Notes: a model not told the origin generated them from the letters alone. Numbered from the stretch's first letter, positions 28,578 to 38,985 are shown. The stretch is 64,000 nt of DNA from Gilliamella sp. wkB7 (GCF_001693435.1 NZ_CM004509.1:62001-126000), one strand, 5' to 3'. Numbers and translations: made by a program.

Positions 28578-29357
28578 ATGAAACCATTAATTATTAAACT
28601 TGGCGGTATATTACTTGATAATAAAGATGCTTTAAGTAATCTATTTGTTATTATTCAAGAATATAAAAAGAATTTCCGTCGACCATTAATTATTGTTCAT
28701 GGAGGCGGTAGCGTTGTTGATTCATTAATGGATCGTTTATCCATGCCAGTTGTTCGTCGTAATGGTTTACGTGTTACACCAGCAGATCAGATTGATGTAA
28801 TTGTTGGTAGTCTTGCTGGTAGTGCGAATACCCGATTATTGTCAGAAGCCAAAAAACTACAAATAGCAGTTGTTGGACTCTGTTTAGCTGATGGTAATAG
28901 TGTTGAAGTTAAACAAATTTCCGAAGACTTAGGTTATGTAGGTGAAGCTAGAGCCGGCGATCCCACTTTAATTAATTTATTGATAAATTCAGGATATTTG
29001 CCTATTGTCAGTTCAATTGGTATTACTGAAGATGGGCAAATGATGAATGTCAATGCGGATCATGCCGCAGTAGCTTTAGCCAAAACTTTAAATGCGGATT
29101 TGATTTTGCTTTCTGATGTGGTGGGCGTTCTTGATGAAAACAAACAGCTCATTCAATCTTTAACGCGAGCGCAAGCCGATCAGCTTATTGCAAATGGCGT
29201 AATTACCGATGGTATGATTGTCAAAGTTAATTCAGCTTTTGAAGCTGCAAAAGCATTAGGACGACCTATTGATATTGCAAGCTGGAAACAAGCGGATAAA
29301 TTAATTGAATTATTTAATGGAAAATCAGATGTGACTGGCACAAGAATTATTGCTTAA
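28578..29357 (+). CDS. argB: Acetylglutamate kinase
   Basis: A 259-residue amino-acid kinase that phosphorylates N-acetylglutamate. Visible motifs are [39 protein letters not shown] and [18 protein letters not shown]. Length is as in E. coli (258), the short form that lacks the arginine-sensitive N-terminal helix. It lies 90 bases after argC with AGGAAG before the start. Confidence 0.97.
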   Translation: MKPLIIKLGGILLDNKDALSNLFVIIQEYKKNFRRPLIIVHGGGSVVDSLMDRLSMPVVRRNGLRVTPADQIDVIVGSLAGSANTRLLSEAKKLQIAVVGLCLADGNSVEVKQISEDLGYVGEARAGDPTLINLLINSGYLPIVSSIGITEDGQMMNVNADHAAVALAKTLNADLILLSDVVGVLDENKQLIQSLTRAQADQLIANGVITDGMIVKVNSAFEAAKALGRPIDIASWKQADKLIELFNGKSDVTGTRIIA

Positions 29358-29464
29358 ATAAAATACAAACAGTATATTAGACTAGTTACCAATATTTAAA
29401 ATATTGAAAACATATAAACATTAGCTCATTTACTTATCGTAAGTTAATTTATAAAGGGTATAGC

Positions 29465-30778
29465 ATGAAAAAAAGTAAAATAAAAAAGGTTGTATTAGCT
29501 TATTCAGGTGGTTTGGATACATCAGCGATTATTCCTTGGTTAAAAGAGAATTATGGAGGATGTGAAGTTTATGCTTTTGTGGCTAATGTTGGTCAAGATC
29601 CGAAAGAATTAAAAGATGTCGAAAAAAAGGCTAAAGCATCGGGTGCGGTAGCTTGTAAGGTTGTCGATTTACGAGAAGAATTTGTAAAAGATTATGTTTA
29701 TCCAGTATTAAAAACAGGTGCTTTATATGAAGGTACTTATTATTTAGGTACCTCAATGGCTCGACCAATTATTGCTAAAGCTCAAGTGGAATATGCTTTA
29801 GAAGTTGGAGCAGATACACTTTGTCATGGAGCAACAGGTAAGGGTAATGACCAAGTTCGTTTTGAAACAACCTATACGGCGCTTGCTCCTCAACTTAAAG
29901 TAATCGCTCCTTGGCGTGAATGGGATTTACGTTCGCGCGAGGCCCTAATTGATTATTTAAAAGTTCGTAAAATTCCTACCACAGCAACCGTTGAAAAAAT
30001 TTACAGTCGTGATGAAAATGCATGGCATATTTCTACAGAAGGTGGTGTTCTTGAGAGCACTTGGAATCAATCTAATGCTGATTGCTGGGCTTGGACTGTC
30101 TCACCAGAAGATGCACCAAATAAACCAGAACTTGTCACAATTGGTATTGAAAAAGGTGAGGTTGTTTCAGTCAATGGAAAAAAATTATCTCCATATAATT
30201 GCGTGGCAACATTAAATAAAATTGGTGCAAAACATGGTGTAGGTCGTGTCGATATCATTGAAAATCGTTTAGTAGGTATCAAGTCTCGAGGTTGTTATGA
30301 AACTCCGGGTGGAACCATCATGATGACCGCTTTAAGAGGTTTAGAGCAATTAATTTTAGATCGTGACAGTTTCAAATGGCGTGAACAATTAGGTTTAGAA
30401 ATGGCTTATGTTGTTTATGATGGTCGCTGGTTTGCTCCATATCGTCGTTCAATCCAAGCGGCTGCAGAAGTTCTAGCCGAAGATATGACGGGTGAAGTTG
30501 TGGTAAAACTCTATAAAGGCAGTGCAACTGCTGTACAAAAGAAATCACCAAATAGCTTATATAATGAAGAATTTGCTACATTTGGTGAAGATGAAGTTTA
30601 TGATCATAGCCATGCCGGTGGATTTATTCGTCTATTCTCATTATCGTCACGCATTCGTGCTTTAAATGAAGAAAAGCAAAAACAACCAGCAAAAAAGGCT
30701 AAAAAAACTGTAACCAAAGCAGAAGATAAGGAAAAAGCGACAACTAAAGTCAAAACTAAATCAAAAGCGAAAAAGTAA
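29465..30778 (+). CDS. argG: Argininosuccinate synthase with a lysine-rich tail
   Basis: A 437-residue enzyme that joins citrulline and aspartate using ATP. The nucleotide-binding P-loop is [14 protein letters not shown]. The citrulline and aspartate site segments [16 protein letters not shown] and [15 protein letters not shown] are intact. It belongs to the roughly 400-residue type rather than the longer E. coli type. After [17 protein letters not shown] a tail of about 35 residues follows, made mostly of Lys, Ala and Thr ([19 protein letters not shown]). The tail is unusual, likely disordered, and its role is unknown. Confidence 0.96.
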   Translation: MKKSKIKKVVLAYSGGLDTSAIIPWLKENYGGCEVYAFVANVGQDPKELKDVEKKAKASGAVACKVVDLREEFVKDYVYPVLKTGALYEGTYYLGTSMARPIIAKAQVEYALEVGADTLCHGATGKGNDQVRFETTYTALAPQLKVIAPWREWDLRSREALIDYLKVRKIPTTATVEKIYSRDENAWHISTEGGVLESTWNQSNADCWAWTVSPEDAPNKPELVTIGIEKGEVVSVNGKKLSPYNCVATLNKIGAKHGVGRVDIIENRLVGIKSRGCYETPGGTIMMTALRGLEQLILDRDSFKWREQLGLEMAYVVYDGRWFAPYRRSIQAAAEVLAEDMTGEVVVKLYKGSATAVQKKSPNSLYNEEFATFGEDEVYDHSHAGGFIRLFSLSSRIRALNEEKQKQPAKKAKKTVTKAEDKEKATTKVKTKSKAKK

Positions 30779-30811
30779 TTTCTGATTTGTAGTTAAATTA
30801 AATAAAGTAAC

Positions 30812-30848
30812 CAATATATACAGGCAATGTCCTGTATATATTGCTTTT
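30812..30848 (+). terminator. Terminator between argG and argH
   Basis: CAATATATACAGG and CCTGTATATATTG form a perfect 13-bp stem with a six-base loop, followed by CTTTTAT. It suggests that argH can be transcribed separately from argCBG. Confidence 0.75.
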
Positions 30849-30947
30849 ATGATTGATTAAATTTAGATTTATTATAAAAATATAACCAGTTAACAACGAT
30901 AAATAAAAATCGTAGTACAAATAATTAAAGATAGTATTGAGGTAATT

Positions 30948-32321
30948 ATGGCATTATGGGGTGGGCGTTTCAGCCAAGCAGCAGATCAACGATTTAAACA
31001 ATTTAATGATTCATTGCGTTTTGATTATCGTCTTGCAGAGCAAGACATCATTGGATCAATTGCTTGGTCTAAAGCATTGGTTACTGTTAATGTCTTATCT
31101 TATGATGAACAGAAAAAATTAGAAAAAGCTTTAAATGAATTACTTAATTCGGTTCAACAAGACCCGCAGCAAATTTTACAAAGTGATGCGGAAGATATTC
31201 ATAGTTGGGTGGAGCAAAAATTAATTGAAAAAATTGGTGATTTAGGTAAAAAGCTACATACAGGTCGAAGTCGAAATGATCAATCAACCACCGATCTTAA
31301 GTTATGGTGCAAGGTTGAAATATCACAATTAATTAATGCTATAAATCATCTACGCCAAGCATTAGTGACAACAGCAGAACTACATCAAAGTGTTGTCATG
31401 CCTGGTTATACTCATCTACAAAGAGCTCAGCCAATTACTTTTGCACACTGGTGCTTAGCCTATTTTGAAATGCTAACCCGAGATATTAGCCGATTACAAG
31501 ATACATTAAAACGTTTAGATGTCAGCCCTTTAGGTTCTGGGGCATTAGCTGGTACTGCATATCCAATGGATCGCGATGAATTGGCTCACTGGCTCGGTTT
31601 TGCAAAAGCAACTAATAATAGTTTAGATTCCGTATCCGATCGTGATCATATTTTAGAATTACTTAACAATGCTTCCATTGGGATGGTTCATTTATCGCGT
31701 TTTGCTGAAGACCTTATTATTTTCAATAGTGGTGAAGCAAATTTTGTTGAATTATCCGATAGAGTAACTTCTGGTTCCTCACTTATGCCTCAAAAGAAAA
31801 ATCCTGATGCATTAGAACTCATTCGCGGTAAAGTAGGGCGAGTGGCTGGAGCATTGGCTGGCGCTATGATGACACTTAAAGGCCTGCCTTTGGCTTACAA
31901 TAAAGATCTTCAAGAAGATAAAGAACATTTATTTGATGCTATCGATACTTGGCAAGAATGTTTAGATATGTCAGCTTTAGTTTTAGAAGATATCAAAATC
32001 AATTATAAAAATTGCCAAGAAGCAGCAAAACAAGGTTACTCAAATGCAACTGAACTTGCTGATTATTTAGTCTCAAAAGGTATCCCTTTCCGAGAAGCTC
32101 ATCATATTGTTGGTGAGGCTGTTGTTGGTGCAATCGCAAAACAAAAAGCATTAGAAGAACTTTCATTAGAAGAATTAAAGTTATTTAGCCCAGTTATAGA
32201 TAAAGATGTTTACGAAGTACTATCGTTAGAATCTTGTTTAGCTAAACGTTCAGCTAAAGGTGGTGTATCGCCACTACAAGTTAAAATTGCTATTGAAAAC
32301 GCTAAAAAGCAGTTATCCTAA
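30948..32321 (+). CDS. argH: Argininosuccinate lyase
   Basis: A 457-residue enzyme that splits argininosuccinate to arginine and fumarate, the last step of the pathway. It begins [20 protein letters not shown] like E. coli ArgH (also 457) and carries the fumarase/aspartase signature [12 protein letters not shown], with [10 protein letters not shown] and [17 protein letters not shown]. It follows the terminator after argG by about 100 bases. I see no ARG box directly before it. Confidence 0.97.
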   Translation: MALWGGRFSQAADQRFKQFNDSLRFDYRLAEQDIIGSIAWSKALVTVNVLSYDEQKKLEKALNELLNSVQQDPQQILQSDAEDIHSWVEQKLIEKIGDLGKKLHTGRSRNDQSTTDLKLWCKVEISQLINAINHLRQALVTTAELHQSVVMPGYTHLQRAQPITFAHWCLAYFEMLTRDISRLQDTLKRLDVSPLGSGALAGTAYPMDRDELAHWLGFAKATNNSLDSVSDRDHILELLNNASIGMVHLSRFAEDLIIFNSGEANFVELSDRVTSGSSLMPQKKNPDALELIRGKVGRVAGALAGAMMTLKGLPLAYNKDLQEDKEHLFDAIDTWQECLDMSALVLEDIKINYKNCQEAAKQGYSNATELADYLVSKGIPFREAHHIVGEAVVGAIAKQKALEELSLEELKLFSPVIDKDVYEVLSLESCLAKRSAKGGVSPLQVKIAIENAKKQLS

Positions 32322-32355
32322 TCATCCGAATTATTTTTTTAATTATCTGATACCT

Positions 32356-32379
32356 TGCCGACAACCAGTCGGCATTTTT
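32356..32379 (+). terminator. Terminator after argH
   Basis: TGCCGAC and GTCGGCA pair around a five-base loop and are followed directly by TTTTTA, a classical rho-independent form. Confidence 0.85.
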
Positions 32380-32487
32380 ATGCAAATCTAGCGATTAAAC
32401 AAATATTTTTACAAATAATATGATTGTATATCTTTTAAGAGAGTGTAAAAATAGAACTCTTTTTTAAATGGATTGAAGTGAACTGTA

Positions 32488-33573
32488 ATGAGTAAAAGTT
32501 ATAACTTTAGTGCTGGCCCAGCCAAATTACCTGTCGATGTATTAAAACAAGTACAAAATGAACTGTTAAATTGGCATAATACTGATGCTTCTGTTATGGA
32601 ATTAAGCCATAGAGGCAAAGATTTTGATGCATGTGCTATTGAAGCAACAGACGATCTGCGTGAGATATTAAACGTACCGAAAAATTATAAAATTTTGTTT
32701 TGCCAAGGTGGTGCTCGAGCACAATTTGCCGCTGTACCATTAAATATTTTAGGTAATAAAACTACTGCTGATTATATAAATAGCGGATATTGGAGCCAAT
32801 GTGCTGCTAAAGAAGCCAGCAAATATTGTCAAATAAAGGAACAAAATGTTGTTGTAAAAGAAAACGGTCTAACCTCGATTAAACCTATGTCTGAATGGAA
32901 ATTAAGCGATGATTCGGCTTATGTACACTATTGTCCAAATGAAACTATTGACGGTATTGAAATTTTTGAAGAGCCTAGTTTTGGTGATAAAACAGTTGTA
33001 GCCGATTTTTCATCTTGTATATTATCGCAACCCATTGATGTAAGTAAATATGGCATAATCTATGCGGGTGCACAAAAAAATATTGGTCCATCAGGTATTA
33101 CCATTGTTATTGTACGTGAGGATCTTATTGGTTATGCTCATAAAATCCTACCGTCGGTATTAGATTATAAAACTTTGCAAGATCATGATTCAATGTTTAA
33201 CACCCCACCAACATTTGCTTGGTATATGTCTGGATTAGTCTTTAAATGGATTAAAAGTCTTGGTGGATTGAATGCAATGCAAAGGCGCAATCAAGCTAAA
33301 GCGCAATTACTTTATCAATTTATTGATCAATCTGATTTTTACCGCAATACTGTTGCTACAGCTAATAGATCGATAATGAATGTTACTTTCTTATCGCCAA
33401 ATGAAGAACTCGATAAAAAATTTGTTAGCGAAGCAACTAAGGCAAACATCATTGGTATTAAAGGTCACCGAATTGCTGGTGGTATGCGAGCATCGATCTA
33501 CAATGCAATGGATATTGAAGGAGTAAATTACTTAATTCATTTTATGAAGCAATTTGAAAAACAAAATGGTTAA
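32488..33573 (+). CDS. serC: Phosphoserine aminotransferase
   Basis: A 361-residue PLP enzyme that makes phosphoserine (serine pathway) and 4-phosphohydroxythreonine (vitamin B6 pathway). The start [17 protein letters not shown], the [16 protein letters not shown] block and the PLP-lysine region [16 protein letters not shown] are intact, as is the C-terminal [18 protein letters not shown]. Length matches E. coli SerC (362). It appears to be a single-gene unit between two terminators. Confidence 0.97.
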   Translation: MSKSYNFSAGPAKLPVDVLKQVQNELLNWHNTDASVMELSHRGKDFDACAIEATDDLREILNVPKNYKILFCQGGARAQFAAVPLNILGNKTTADYINSGYWSQCAAKEASKYCQIKEQNVVVKENGLTSIKPMSEWKLSDDSAYVHYCPNETIDGIEIFEEPSFGDKTVVADFSSCILSQPIDVSKYGIIYAGAQKNIGPSGITIVIVREDLIGYAHKILPSVLDYKTLQDHDSMFNTPPTFAWYMSGLVFKWIKSLGGLNAMQRRNQAKAQLLYQFIDQSDFYRNTVATANRSIMNVTFLSPNEELDKKFVSEATKANIIGIKGHRIAGGMRASIYNAMDIEGVNYLIHFMKQFEKQNG

Positions 33574-33594
33574 ACTAAGCTTAAATTTGAATTA

Positions 33595-33624
33595 AAAAAG
33601 GGAGAGAATAAGATCTCCCTTTTT
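33595..33624. terminator. Bidirectional terminator between serC and the yjeI-like gene
   Basis: AAAAAGGGAGA and TCTCCCTTTTT form an 11-bp stem with an eight-base loop. The A and T runs provide a U-tract in both directions for the convergent genes. Confidence 0.85.
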
Positions 33625-33638
33625 ATTAAATAATAATC

Positions 33639-33998
33639 TTATTTACAACTATAAACTTCACCGACCATGACTGCATCCGTTGGTGCAATATCAGAAATAT
33701 ATTGTTGTGAGGCATCTTGCGCATTGTAAATCATATTTCCACCCATCGCCGCGGCATTATTCCTAAGTTCCGATGCTGCATCACGAATAAGCTCACTGTG
33801 AGTTTTCAGACCTGAAAAGAAAGTACTACGACGTCCTTCTGCTTTACCTAAATATTGACAGTTAGCAGCAGGCTTAGTATCAATAAACTGAACTTGACTA
33901 CCACCAGCCGTAGGTTGATAGTTAGAACCACTACAGGCATTTAAAAAAAATGCTGTTGAAATGGCTGTACTAATAAGTAATAATTTTTTTATAGACAT
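33639..33998 (-). CDS. DUF4156 lipoprotein, YjeI-like
   Basis: A 119-residue probable outer-membrane lipoprotein. A basic start and hydrophobic helix end in FFLNAC, with Cys22 as the lipidation site. The mature part (CQYLGKAEGRR, then DAASELRNNAAAMGGNMIYN, then PTDAVMVGEVYSC) follows E. coli YjeI closely in order and length (117 residues there). Function unknown. It is convergent with serC. Confidence 0.82.
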   Translation of the reverse strand: MSIKKLLLISTAISTAFFLNACSGSNYQPTAGGSQVQFIDTKPAANCQYLGKAEGRRSTFFSGLKTHSELIRDAASELRNNAAAMGGNMIYNAQDASQQYISDIAPTDAVMVGEVYSCK

Positions 33999-34210
33999 AA
34001 TATTCCCTCAACCAATAAAGCACGAAAATAAACCAAATTATTGTATCAGGATAATTAAACAAATAATATCAGATCTTATAACTGGACAAAATCCAATGAA
34101 ATAAAGCTTAATAATTAAGCAAATCAACCTATTTTATCAATTTAACTATAGCAAATTCCATTTAACTCTATTATAATCGCAACCCTACTAAGTCAGTAGC
34201 ACATCTAAAT

Positions 34211-34287
34211 GGCCCCTTAGCTCAGTTGGTCAGAGCAGTCGACTCATAATCGATTGGTCACTGGTTCAAGTCCAGTAGGGGCCACCA
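34211..34287 (+). tRNA. tRNA-Ile (anticodon CAU, lysidine-modified type)
   Basis: A 77-base cloverleaf with acceptor stem GGCCCCT/AGGGGCC, anticodon loop CTCATAA, T-loop GGTTCAAGTCC and an encoded CCA end. The body matches E. coli ileX/ileY (GGCCCCTTAGCTCAG start), not elongator or initiator tRNA-Met, so the CAU anticodon should be modified to lysidine by TilS to read AUA. The P2-like prophage begins just downstream, so its 3' end is a likely phage attachment site. Confidence 0.93.
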
Positions 34288-34407
34288 TCAAAAATATTTA
34301 ATTTCAATAAGTTACTTCCTTTTATAATATTTAGTTAATAGTGTAATTTTTGGCTGTGGCGATAAAATGGCGGTTGATATTTTTCGAATTTAACCTTTTT
34401 ATCTTGC

Positions 34408-34446
<39 letters not shown>

Positions 34447-34508
34447 CTGTAGATAGTTGTACTAGAAATAGGGAACCAGATTGATTTATAATTCAACCTG
34501 GTAATGTT

Positions 34509-34727
34509 TTAGACTTTTTTGGCGTGCCGGCTGTATGGCGATATTGGTATGTTAACTTTTGGATCTGGTATTGCGCTGGGTACAATAGTTTCAGATATTG
34601 ATTGCATTGTAGTGAAAGTATGTCCGCAAAATATATTGGAGCATTGGTAATACTGTTTGCGGGTTAAGTTACTAATTTCTTCACTCGATCTTATAAATGT
34701 TTTATTTCGGCAATGTGGACATTTCAT
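34509..34727 (-). CDS. ogr: Ogr/Delta-type zinc-finger late transcription activator
   Basis: A 72-residue protein, the size of P2 Ogr, which activates late phage promoters by contacting RNA polymerase alpha. It carries the zinc ligands Cys3, Cys6, Cys29 and Cys34 in the C-x2-C-x22-C-x4-C arrangement of the family (MKCPHCRNK, then YYQCSNIFCGHTFTTMQ). It has a GGAG ribosome-binding site and its own upstream region of about 260 bases after gene D, as in P2. It should control the tail and fibre genes to its right. Confidence 0.9.
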   Translation of the reverse strand: MKCPHCRNKTFIRSSEEISNLTRKQYYQCSNIFCGHTFTTMQSISETIVPSAIPDPKVNIPISPYSRHAKKV

Positions 34728-34905
34728 GTGACAAACTCCTTTTTATTAAGCTTAGATTAATTTTACATTAATTTAAGATTAAGTCTAGTATTTTTCTATT
34801 TTACTTTTTATTTAATTTTGCATTGTCTTTTATTAAATGACCATAAAGTTTCGGTAAACTATAGCTTGATTAACTATCAACTTTAATGAGTTTTTTTGAT
34901 TAAGT

Positions 34906-34931
34906 TGATGGCTCTTTGTAGTGAGCCATCA
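34906..34931 (-). terminator. Hairpin downstream of gene D
   Basis: TGATGGCTC and GAGCCATCA form a perfect 9-bp stem with an eight-base loop, about 57 bases after the D stop on the minus strand. A run of T follows at a distance of about ten bases, so it is a moderate terminator candidate. Confidence 0.55.
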
Positions 34932-34987
34932 TTTGCTGAGAATTGAAACTATTGATGAATTTTTGATAAAATTAATTAAATTTGTTT

Positions 34988-36337
34988 TTATGGTTTAATT
35001 GTCAATGTAACTTCAGTTGTAAAACCTGATGATCTATTTAATGAATGTGTACATTTTTTAATTGTCCAATCAGTAGAGTTTATTTCTTCTTTGAAACCTT
35101 CTACTCTAACTGGCATTTCGGTAAATAAATCTGGGCGACCTAAGGCAAGTTTAAGTGAAAAAGTTGCTATACCACGTTCAATTTTTTCCATTGTGGTTTT
35201 AGCTGCTTGTTCAGCACTTTCTTTAGTTGCATAAACATATCTTATTATTTTGATCTTATCTTCATTATTTTTATCGTCAGTTTCACTTTTAGATATGTTT
35301 GTTTCATTATTTGTTTCATTATTTGTTTCATTATTTGTTTCATTATTTGTTTCATTATTTATTTCATTATTTGTTTCATTATTTGTTTCATTATTTATTT
35401 CATTATTTATTTCATTATTTGTTTCATTATTTGTTTCATTATTTGTTTCATTATTTGTTTCATTATTTGTTTCATTATTTGTTTCATTATTTGTTTCATT
35501 ATTTATTTCATTATTTGTTTCATTATTTATTTCATTATTTGTTTCATTAGTTATTTCATTAGTTGTTTTTTTTTTATATATAATTTCATGTTGCTCTGGT
35601 TCAGGTTTGTTAAAATCATACCAAAAGGCTTTTACGCCTGTATATTCACTATCATTATTTATGGTATAAGAATGTGAGTTTCCAGATTCTCTTTTGATAA
35701 CTGCTGGTGGAATAGCCTTACCATTTACGGTAATCCCTTGTCCTTTCTTGAATACTAATAGCATACCATTTTTGATGCTCATGCCTCCTCCATACTCATC
35801 AATTATTCGAGTAAGAAAGGAGCTATCTGATTCTTTCGTTTGGTAAACGTTAAATATCTTTATAGAACCAATTTCTTCTGAGCAACGATATGGTAAAGTA
35901 TTTGTTGAGGCAATAGTCGATACTAAAGTATTAATAGTAATATTGTCATACATTCGTTCATGAAGTTTATTTATAAATATTTCGGATAGATTGGCACTAG
36001 CTCCTCTAATAGTGATGATATCAGGTGCTCCAGAATGAGTAACTTGTGTGATGTTAAAAATATTTTTTATATTTGCTCCCAATATTACCTCTTGTTTATT
36101 ATTAATAGTGGTATTTTGGTTGTCAGCTGACCAGCCAAGCGTAACTTCTAGTTTTGCCCCTCTCTGAGGTAACTTTATTTTTTGGTCAGAATCATCAATA
36201 ACCAAATCAATTGTGTCTGCTTCAAATCCATTATTATCTTCAATCGTCATTGATATTAGGCGATTATCAAACTTTGGGGTGATATCTAGTTTTTTTTCAT
36301 CATTTAATAACATAATTTTAAAGAAAGGACTAGCCAT
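34988..36337 (-). CDS. D: Phage tail baseplate hub / late control protein gpD
   Basis: A 449-residue homologue of P2 gpD, a gp27-like hub protein of the tail. The N-terminal part (LISMTIEDNNGFEADTIDLV, then GAPDIITIRGASANLS, then DSSFLTRIIDEYGGGMSI) and the C-terminal part (YVYATKESAEQAAKTTMEKI, then GRPDLFTEMPVRVEGF and DWTIKKCTHSLN) both align in order with P2. Between them, where P2 has a lysine-rich linker, lies a repeat of the unit E-T/I-N-N about 20 times (residues about 262-346). It is the last gene of the tail operon. Confidence 0.9.
   Translation of the reverse strand: MASPFFKIMLLNDEKKLDITPKFDNRLISMTIEDNNGFEADTIDLVIDDSDQKIKLPQRGAKLEVTLGWSADNQNTTINNKQEVILGANIKNIFNITQVTHSGAPDIITIRGASANLSEIFINKLHERMYDNITINTLVSTIASTNTLPYRCSEEIGSIKIFNVYQTKESDSSFLTRIIDEYGGGMSIKNGMLLVFKKGQGITVNGKAIPPAVIKRESGNSHSYTINNDSEYTGVKAFWYDFNKPEPEQHEIIYKKKTTNEITNETNNEINNETNNEINNETNNETNNETNNETNNETNNETNNETNNEINNEINNETNNETNNEINNETNNETNNETNNETNNETNISKSETDDKNNEDKIKIIRYVYATKESAEQAAKTTMEKIERGIATFSLKLALGRPDLFTEMPVRVEGFKEEINSTDWTIKKCTHSLNRSSGFTTEVTLTIKP
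35299..35550 (-). repeat. 12-bp tandem repeat (VNTR) inside gene D
   Basis: About 20 consecutive copies of a 12-bp unit (plus strand ATTATTTGTTTC, with ATTATTTATTTC as a variant) encode Asn-Asn-Glu-Thr or Asn-Asn-Glu-Ile. As 12 is a multiple of three, copy-number changes keep D in frame. The array leaves plus-strand frames open (for example a run of Leu-Phe-His-Tyr), which are artefacts. Confidence 0.95.
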
Positions 36338-36344
36338 ATTGCAC

Positions 36345-36773
36345 CTATTTAATAATATCTATAATGTCTTTGATTGCACTTTCACTAAAAAAGTCAGGAA
36401 TATCAACTTTAGTTAGTTTGATGGTGAAATCAATTTTTCGCGGAGTGCCATTACGATTTAGTTCGGTGTAAGTTTTATCAACATTATTTAGTACAAAAAA
36501 ACCAAGTGGTACACCGTTGCCTTCAATGAGTGGCATTGGTACTGATAAATCCGCCATACGTTCCAAAAGGTCAATACTGACCCTACCATCAGTTATTTCA
36601 CTGTATACTGTACCTGATAAAGTTATTGTTTCGTTATTAGGACCTGTAAATTGTAATGCTGAGCGTTGGTTGACTCTATTATTAGCTGCCCAGTTCCAAC
36701 TTTTGTTTACTTTCATATTTTGAAAGGGTAATGTTTTTAAGCAAAAAACAAAAAAACCGTAGCACATCATCAT
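36345..36773 (-). CDS. U: Phage tail completion protein gpU
   Basis: A 142-residue P2 gpU-like protein required for completing the contractile tail. Typical segments are MMMCYGFFVFCLKTLPFQ at the start, SWNWAANNRVNQRSALQFTG and PLGFFVLNNVDKTYTELN. It lies between T and D as in P2, with its ATG one base after the T stop region and 7 bases before the D start, so all three are translated from one transcript. Confidence 0.88.
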   Translation of the reverse strand: MMMCYGFFVFCLKTLPFQNMKVNKSWNWAANNRVNQRSALQFTGPNNETITLSGTVYSEITDGRVSIDLLERMADLSVPMPLIEGNGVPLGFFVLNNVDKTYTELNRNGTPRKIDFTIKLTKVDIPDFFSESAIKDIIDIIK

Positions 36774-36774
36774 T

Positions 36775-38985
36775 TTAGTAAATATCCCTTAAGCTGCTTC
36801 TAATTTGAAATAATTTCTGTTGTTCTCGACGATCAAGTTCTTGAGTGATAACTCTTGCTATTTCTTGTTCATTCATGCCAGGTGCTGCATTGATGGTAAT
36901 GTAGTATTGTGATATTCCTTCTTGAATATTACTAATTCCCGAATTGTCAATAGGAGTTGTTCTATTATTCATAGTATTTAATGGCATGTATGGTGCATTT
37001 ATTGTGACTTTGTCAGTAAATTTACTCATTGAATCTAGAACACCACCTTGCGTTCTATCAATCCATAGTTGATAGTCTTCAATAACATTAATACCGAATT
37101 TTTTAAAGACATTTGATGGTGAATTAACTACTAATTCTGATTTGAACCAACTGGATACATCATTACCAAACTTTAAAATATTATCTTTTAAGTCATTACA
37201 TCGATTTTTCATACCATTTGTTAGCATATTAACAATATCACTCACAAAAATGGTAAATATGGACAATAACCCATTTTCGTCAGTAAGAAGTTCTTTTATT
37301 TTGCTTGATATTGCAGCTATTTTGTCAGGCAATGACTTAATAAGATCCCAGACATTACTCACCACTTCAACGATCGTTTTAAATAGTTTTATTAGTGCTA
37401 ATAATTCACTAAACCAATTAATTACTCTACCAATTGCATCACTGGTAGTAGTAAATATTGGGTCTAAAAAAGAAAATGTATCTCTTAATGGTCGTATTTC
37501 ATTGGTAAGTCTTTCACAAAAACCACTGAAAAAGGCACTGAATAGTTCGCAATTTTTTCTAATTACAAGAGTAGTAGTGGCGACAATCCCGATAGAATTG
37601 AGTAAATATGCTCGACTATCTGTTGTGATAACAGTTTCTAATCGATTTAATGTACTTATAAAGATTTTGGTAGGTATTTTCCCTAGTGCACTTAGTGCTG
37701 TACTTATAATGGATGTAATTGAGATTATTTCTATAAACGTAGCTGCAAAAGTAGGGTGGTTATTAATCAATTGCCGGGTACTTACTGTTAGATTTGTTAA
37801 CAATGGCATTGCACTAACTATTAGTCCTTGTATGGAGCCACCGATTGAATTTGATATGTTCGTTAGTGAGGCCTTTAACAATTGGTATTGTGAAGCGAAG
37901 CTTTTACCTTTGATATCGGCTTTTAGTTGTAACGAACCATTTGCATTTGGACTTTTAATTATTGTTTGTTGTTGATTAAGTAAAGGCAAATTATTAGTAA
38001 GCTTGTTTACGTTTTGGGTTTGTTTGGTACCAAATAGGTCTCTATGAATTTGTGTTTGTTGTGTTGTATTTTGTTGTTTAATGGGTATTTGTATTTTTTG
38101 TATTATTCCAATGGTATCAAATTCAAGTGATTGTAAAGTTTTTTGGAAATGATTTGATTGAGTTTTTGTTGATAAACTTTTGTCAATAGCGTACGTATCA
38201 GCAATCACTCCATCTGTTTTTATATTTAAGTTTAAGAATGCTGAATTTAATGCCATAACTTTTTTAAAATTGAGTTTATCAGCAATATCAACCATGCTTT
38301 TTAATTTTCTAATGATGTTTGCAGCATTAGCATCGGTGTTGTCACTTAAATGGTTAATCGTGTCAGTTAAAATTTCAATATTTTCTATTGGAATTTTAAA
38401 TGGGTTGGTAATTTCACTCAAATTCGTTGCTGATTTTTTGATTGGTAAACCAAATGTATTGGCCGATATTGTCGAGATTTTGGTGAAATTTAGCAGTTGT
38501 TTGTGTTGTTCACTTATTAGATCGCTTTGTTTGGTTATACCTAATTTGGCATTGTATTCTACTTGCTCAGCAATACCTAATGCTCCTTTGAGGGGCGATA
38601 TTTGTTGGTTAAATGATTGAATTTTAAATTTAATATTGTCAAATGATTTAATTGGTTTTCCTTGTAGATCACGTAGACTTTTAACTTGTCTTGCTACCTT
38701 ATTTATTGCAGGCTTAAATTTAATAGGGAAATAAAATGTTTTTTCTAATTTTTTTAATGTCGGTTTGACGACATTTACTTTAGTTTCTTTTATTTCTTTA
38801 CTTTTCGAGATTCTTTTTTCTTCATTATCTGAAATTTTGTTAACGATGATAGAATTAGCCTGCTCATTAACTTTTTTTAAATCATTAAATTCAGAAGACT
38901 TTACATTAGACTGAGGCTTATTCGTATTATTAGCTCCAAATCTATTATTTTCTTGTTTTGATTTTTTCTTAGATTTTTTGGTCAT
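36775..38985 (-). CDS. T: Phage tail tape measure protein gpT
   Basis: A 736-residue tape-measure protein, somewhat shorter than P2 gpT (815 as I recall), implying a slightly shorter tail. The N-terminus is very basic (KKSKKKSKQENN). A conserved region follows near RQVKSLRDLQGKPI, then long helical coiled stretches, a hydrophobic region (about 385-500, with ALSALGKIPTK and STTLVIRKN-like segments) and the typical C-terminus ITINAAPGMNEQEIARVITQ, then ELDRREQQ. Gene order E-T-U-D supports the call. Confidence 0.88.
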   Translation of the reverse strand: MTKKSKKKSKQENNRFGANNTNKPQSNVKSSEFNDLKKVNEQANSIIVNKISDNEEKRISKSKEIKETKVNVVKPTLKKLEKTFYFPIKFKPAINKVARQVKSLRDLQGKPIKSFDNIKFKIQSFNQQISPLKGALGIAEQVEYNAKLGITKQSDLISEQHKQLLNFTKISTISANTFGLPIKKSATNLSEITNPFKIPIENIEILTDTINHLSDNTDANAANIIRKLKSMVDIADKLNFKKVMALNSAFLNLNIKTDGVIADTYAIDKSLSTKTQSNHFQKTLQSLEFDTIGIIQKIQIPIKQQNTTQQTQIHRDLFGTKQTQNVNKLTNNLPLLNQQQTIIKSPNANGSLQLKADIKGKSFASQYQLLKASLTNISNSIGGSIQGLIVSAMPLLTNLTVSTRQLINNHPTFAATFIEIISITSIISTALSALGKIPTKIFISTLNRLETVITTDSRAYLLNSIGIVATTTLVIRKNCELFSAFFSGFCERLTNEIRPLRDTFSFLDPIFTTTSDAIGRVINWFSELLALIKLFKTIVEVVSNVWDLIKSLPDKIAAISSKIKELLTDENGLLSIFTIFVSDIVNMLTNGMKNRCNDLKDNILKFGNDVSSWFKSELVVNSPSNVFKKFGINVIEDYQLWIDRTQGGVLDSMSKFTDKVTINAPYMPLNTMNNRTTPIDNSGISNIQEGISQYYITINAAPGMNEQEIARVITQELDRREQQKLFQIRSSLRDIY

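Noticed and set aside
34211..34287. Reading the tRNA as tRNA-Met
   Set aside because: The anticodon is CAU, but the acceptor stem and body match the tRNA-Ile type that is modified to lysidine, not the elongator or initiator methionine tRNAs.
35207..35677. Plus-strand frames of 83-156 codons
   Set aside because: They are read from the 12-bp repeat of gene D on the opposite strand; the Leu-Phe-His-Tyr or Cys-Phe-Ile-Ile periodicity is a product of the repeat.
37142..37975. 277-codon plus-strand frame inside the tape measure gene
   Set aside because: It is antisense to T, has no ribosome-binding site and mirrors the hydrophobic codon pattern of T. The similar frame at 38180-38620 is rejected for the same reason.
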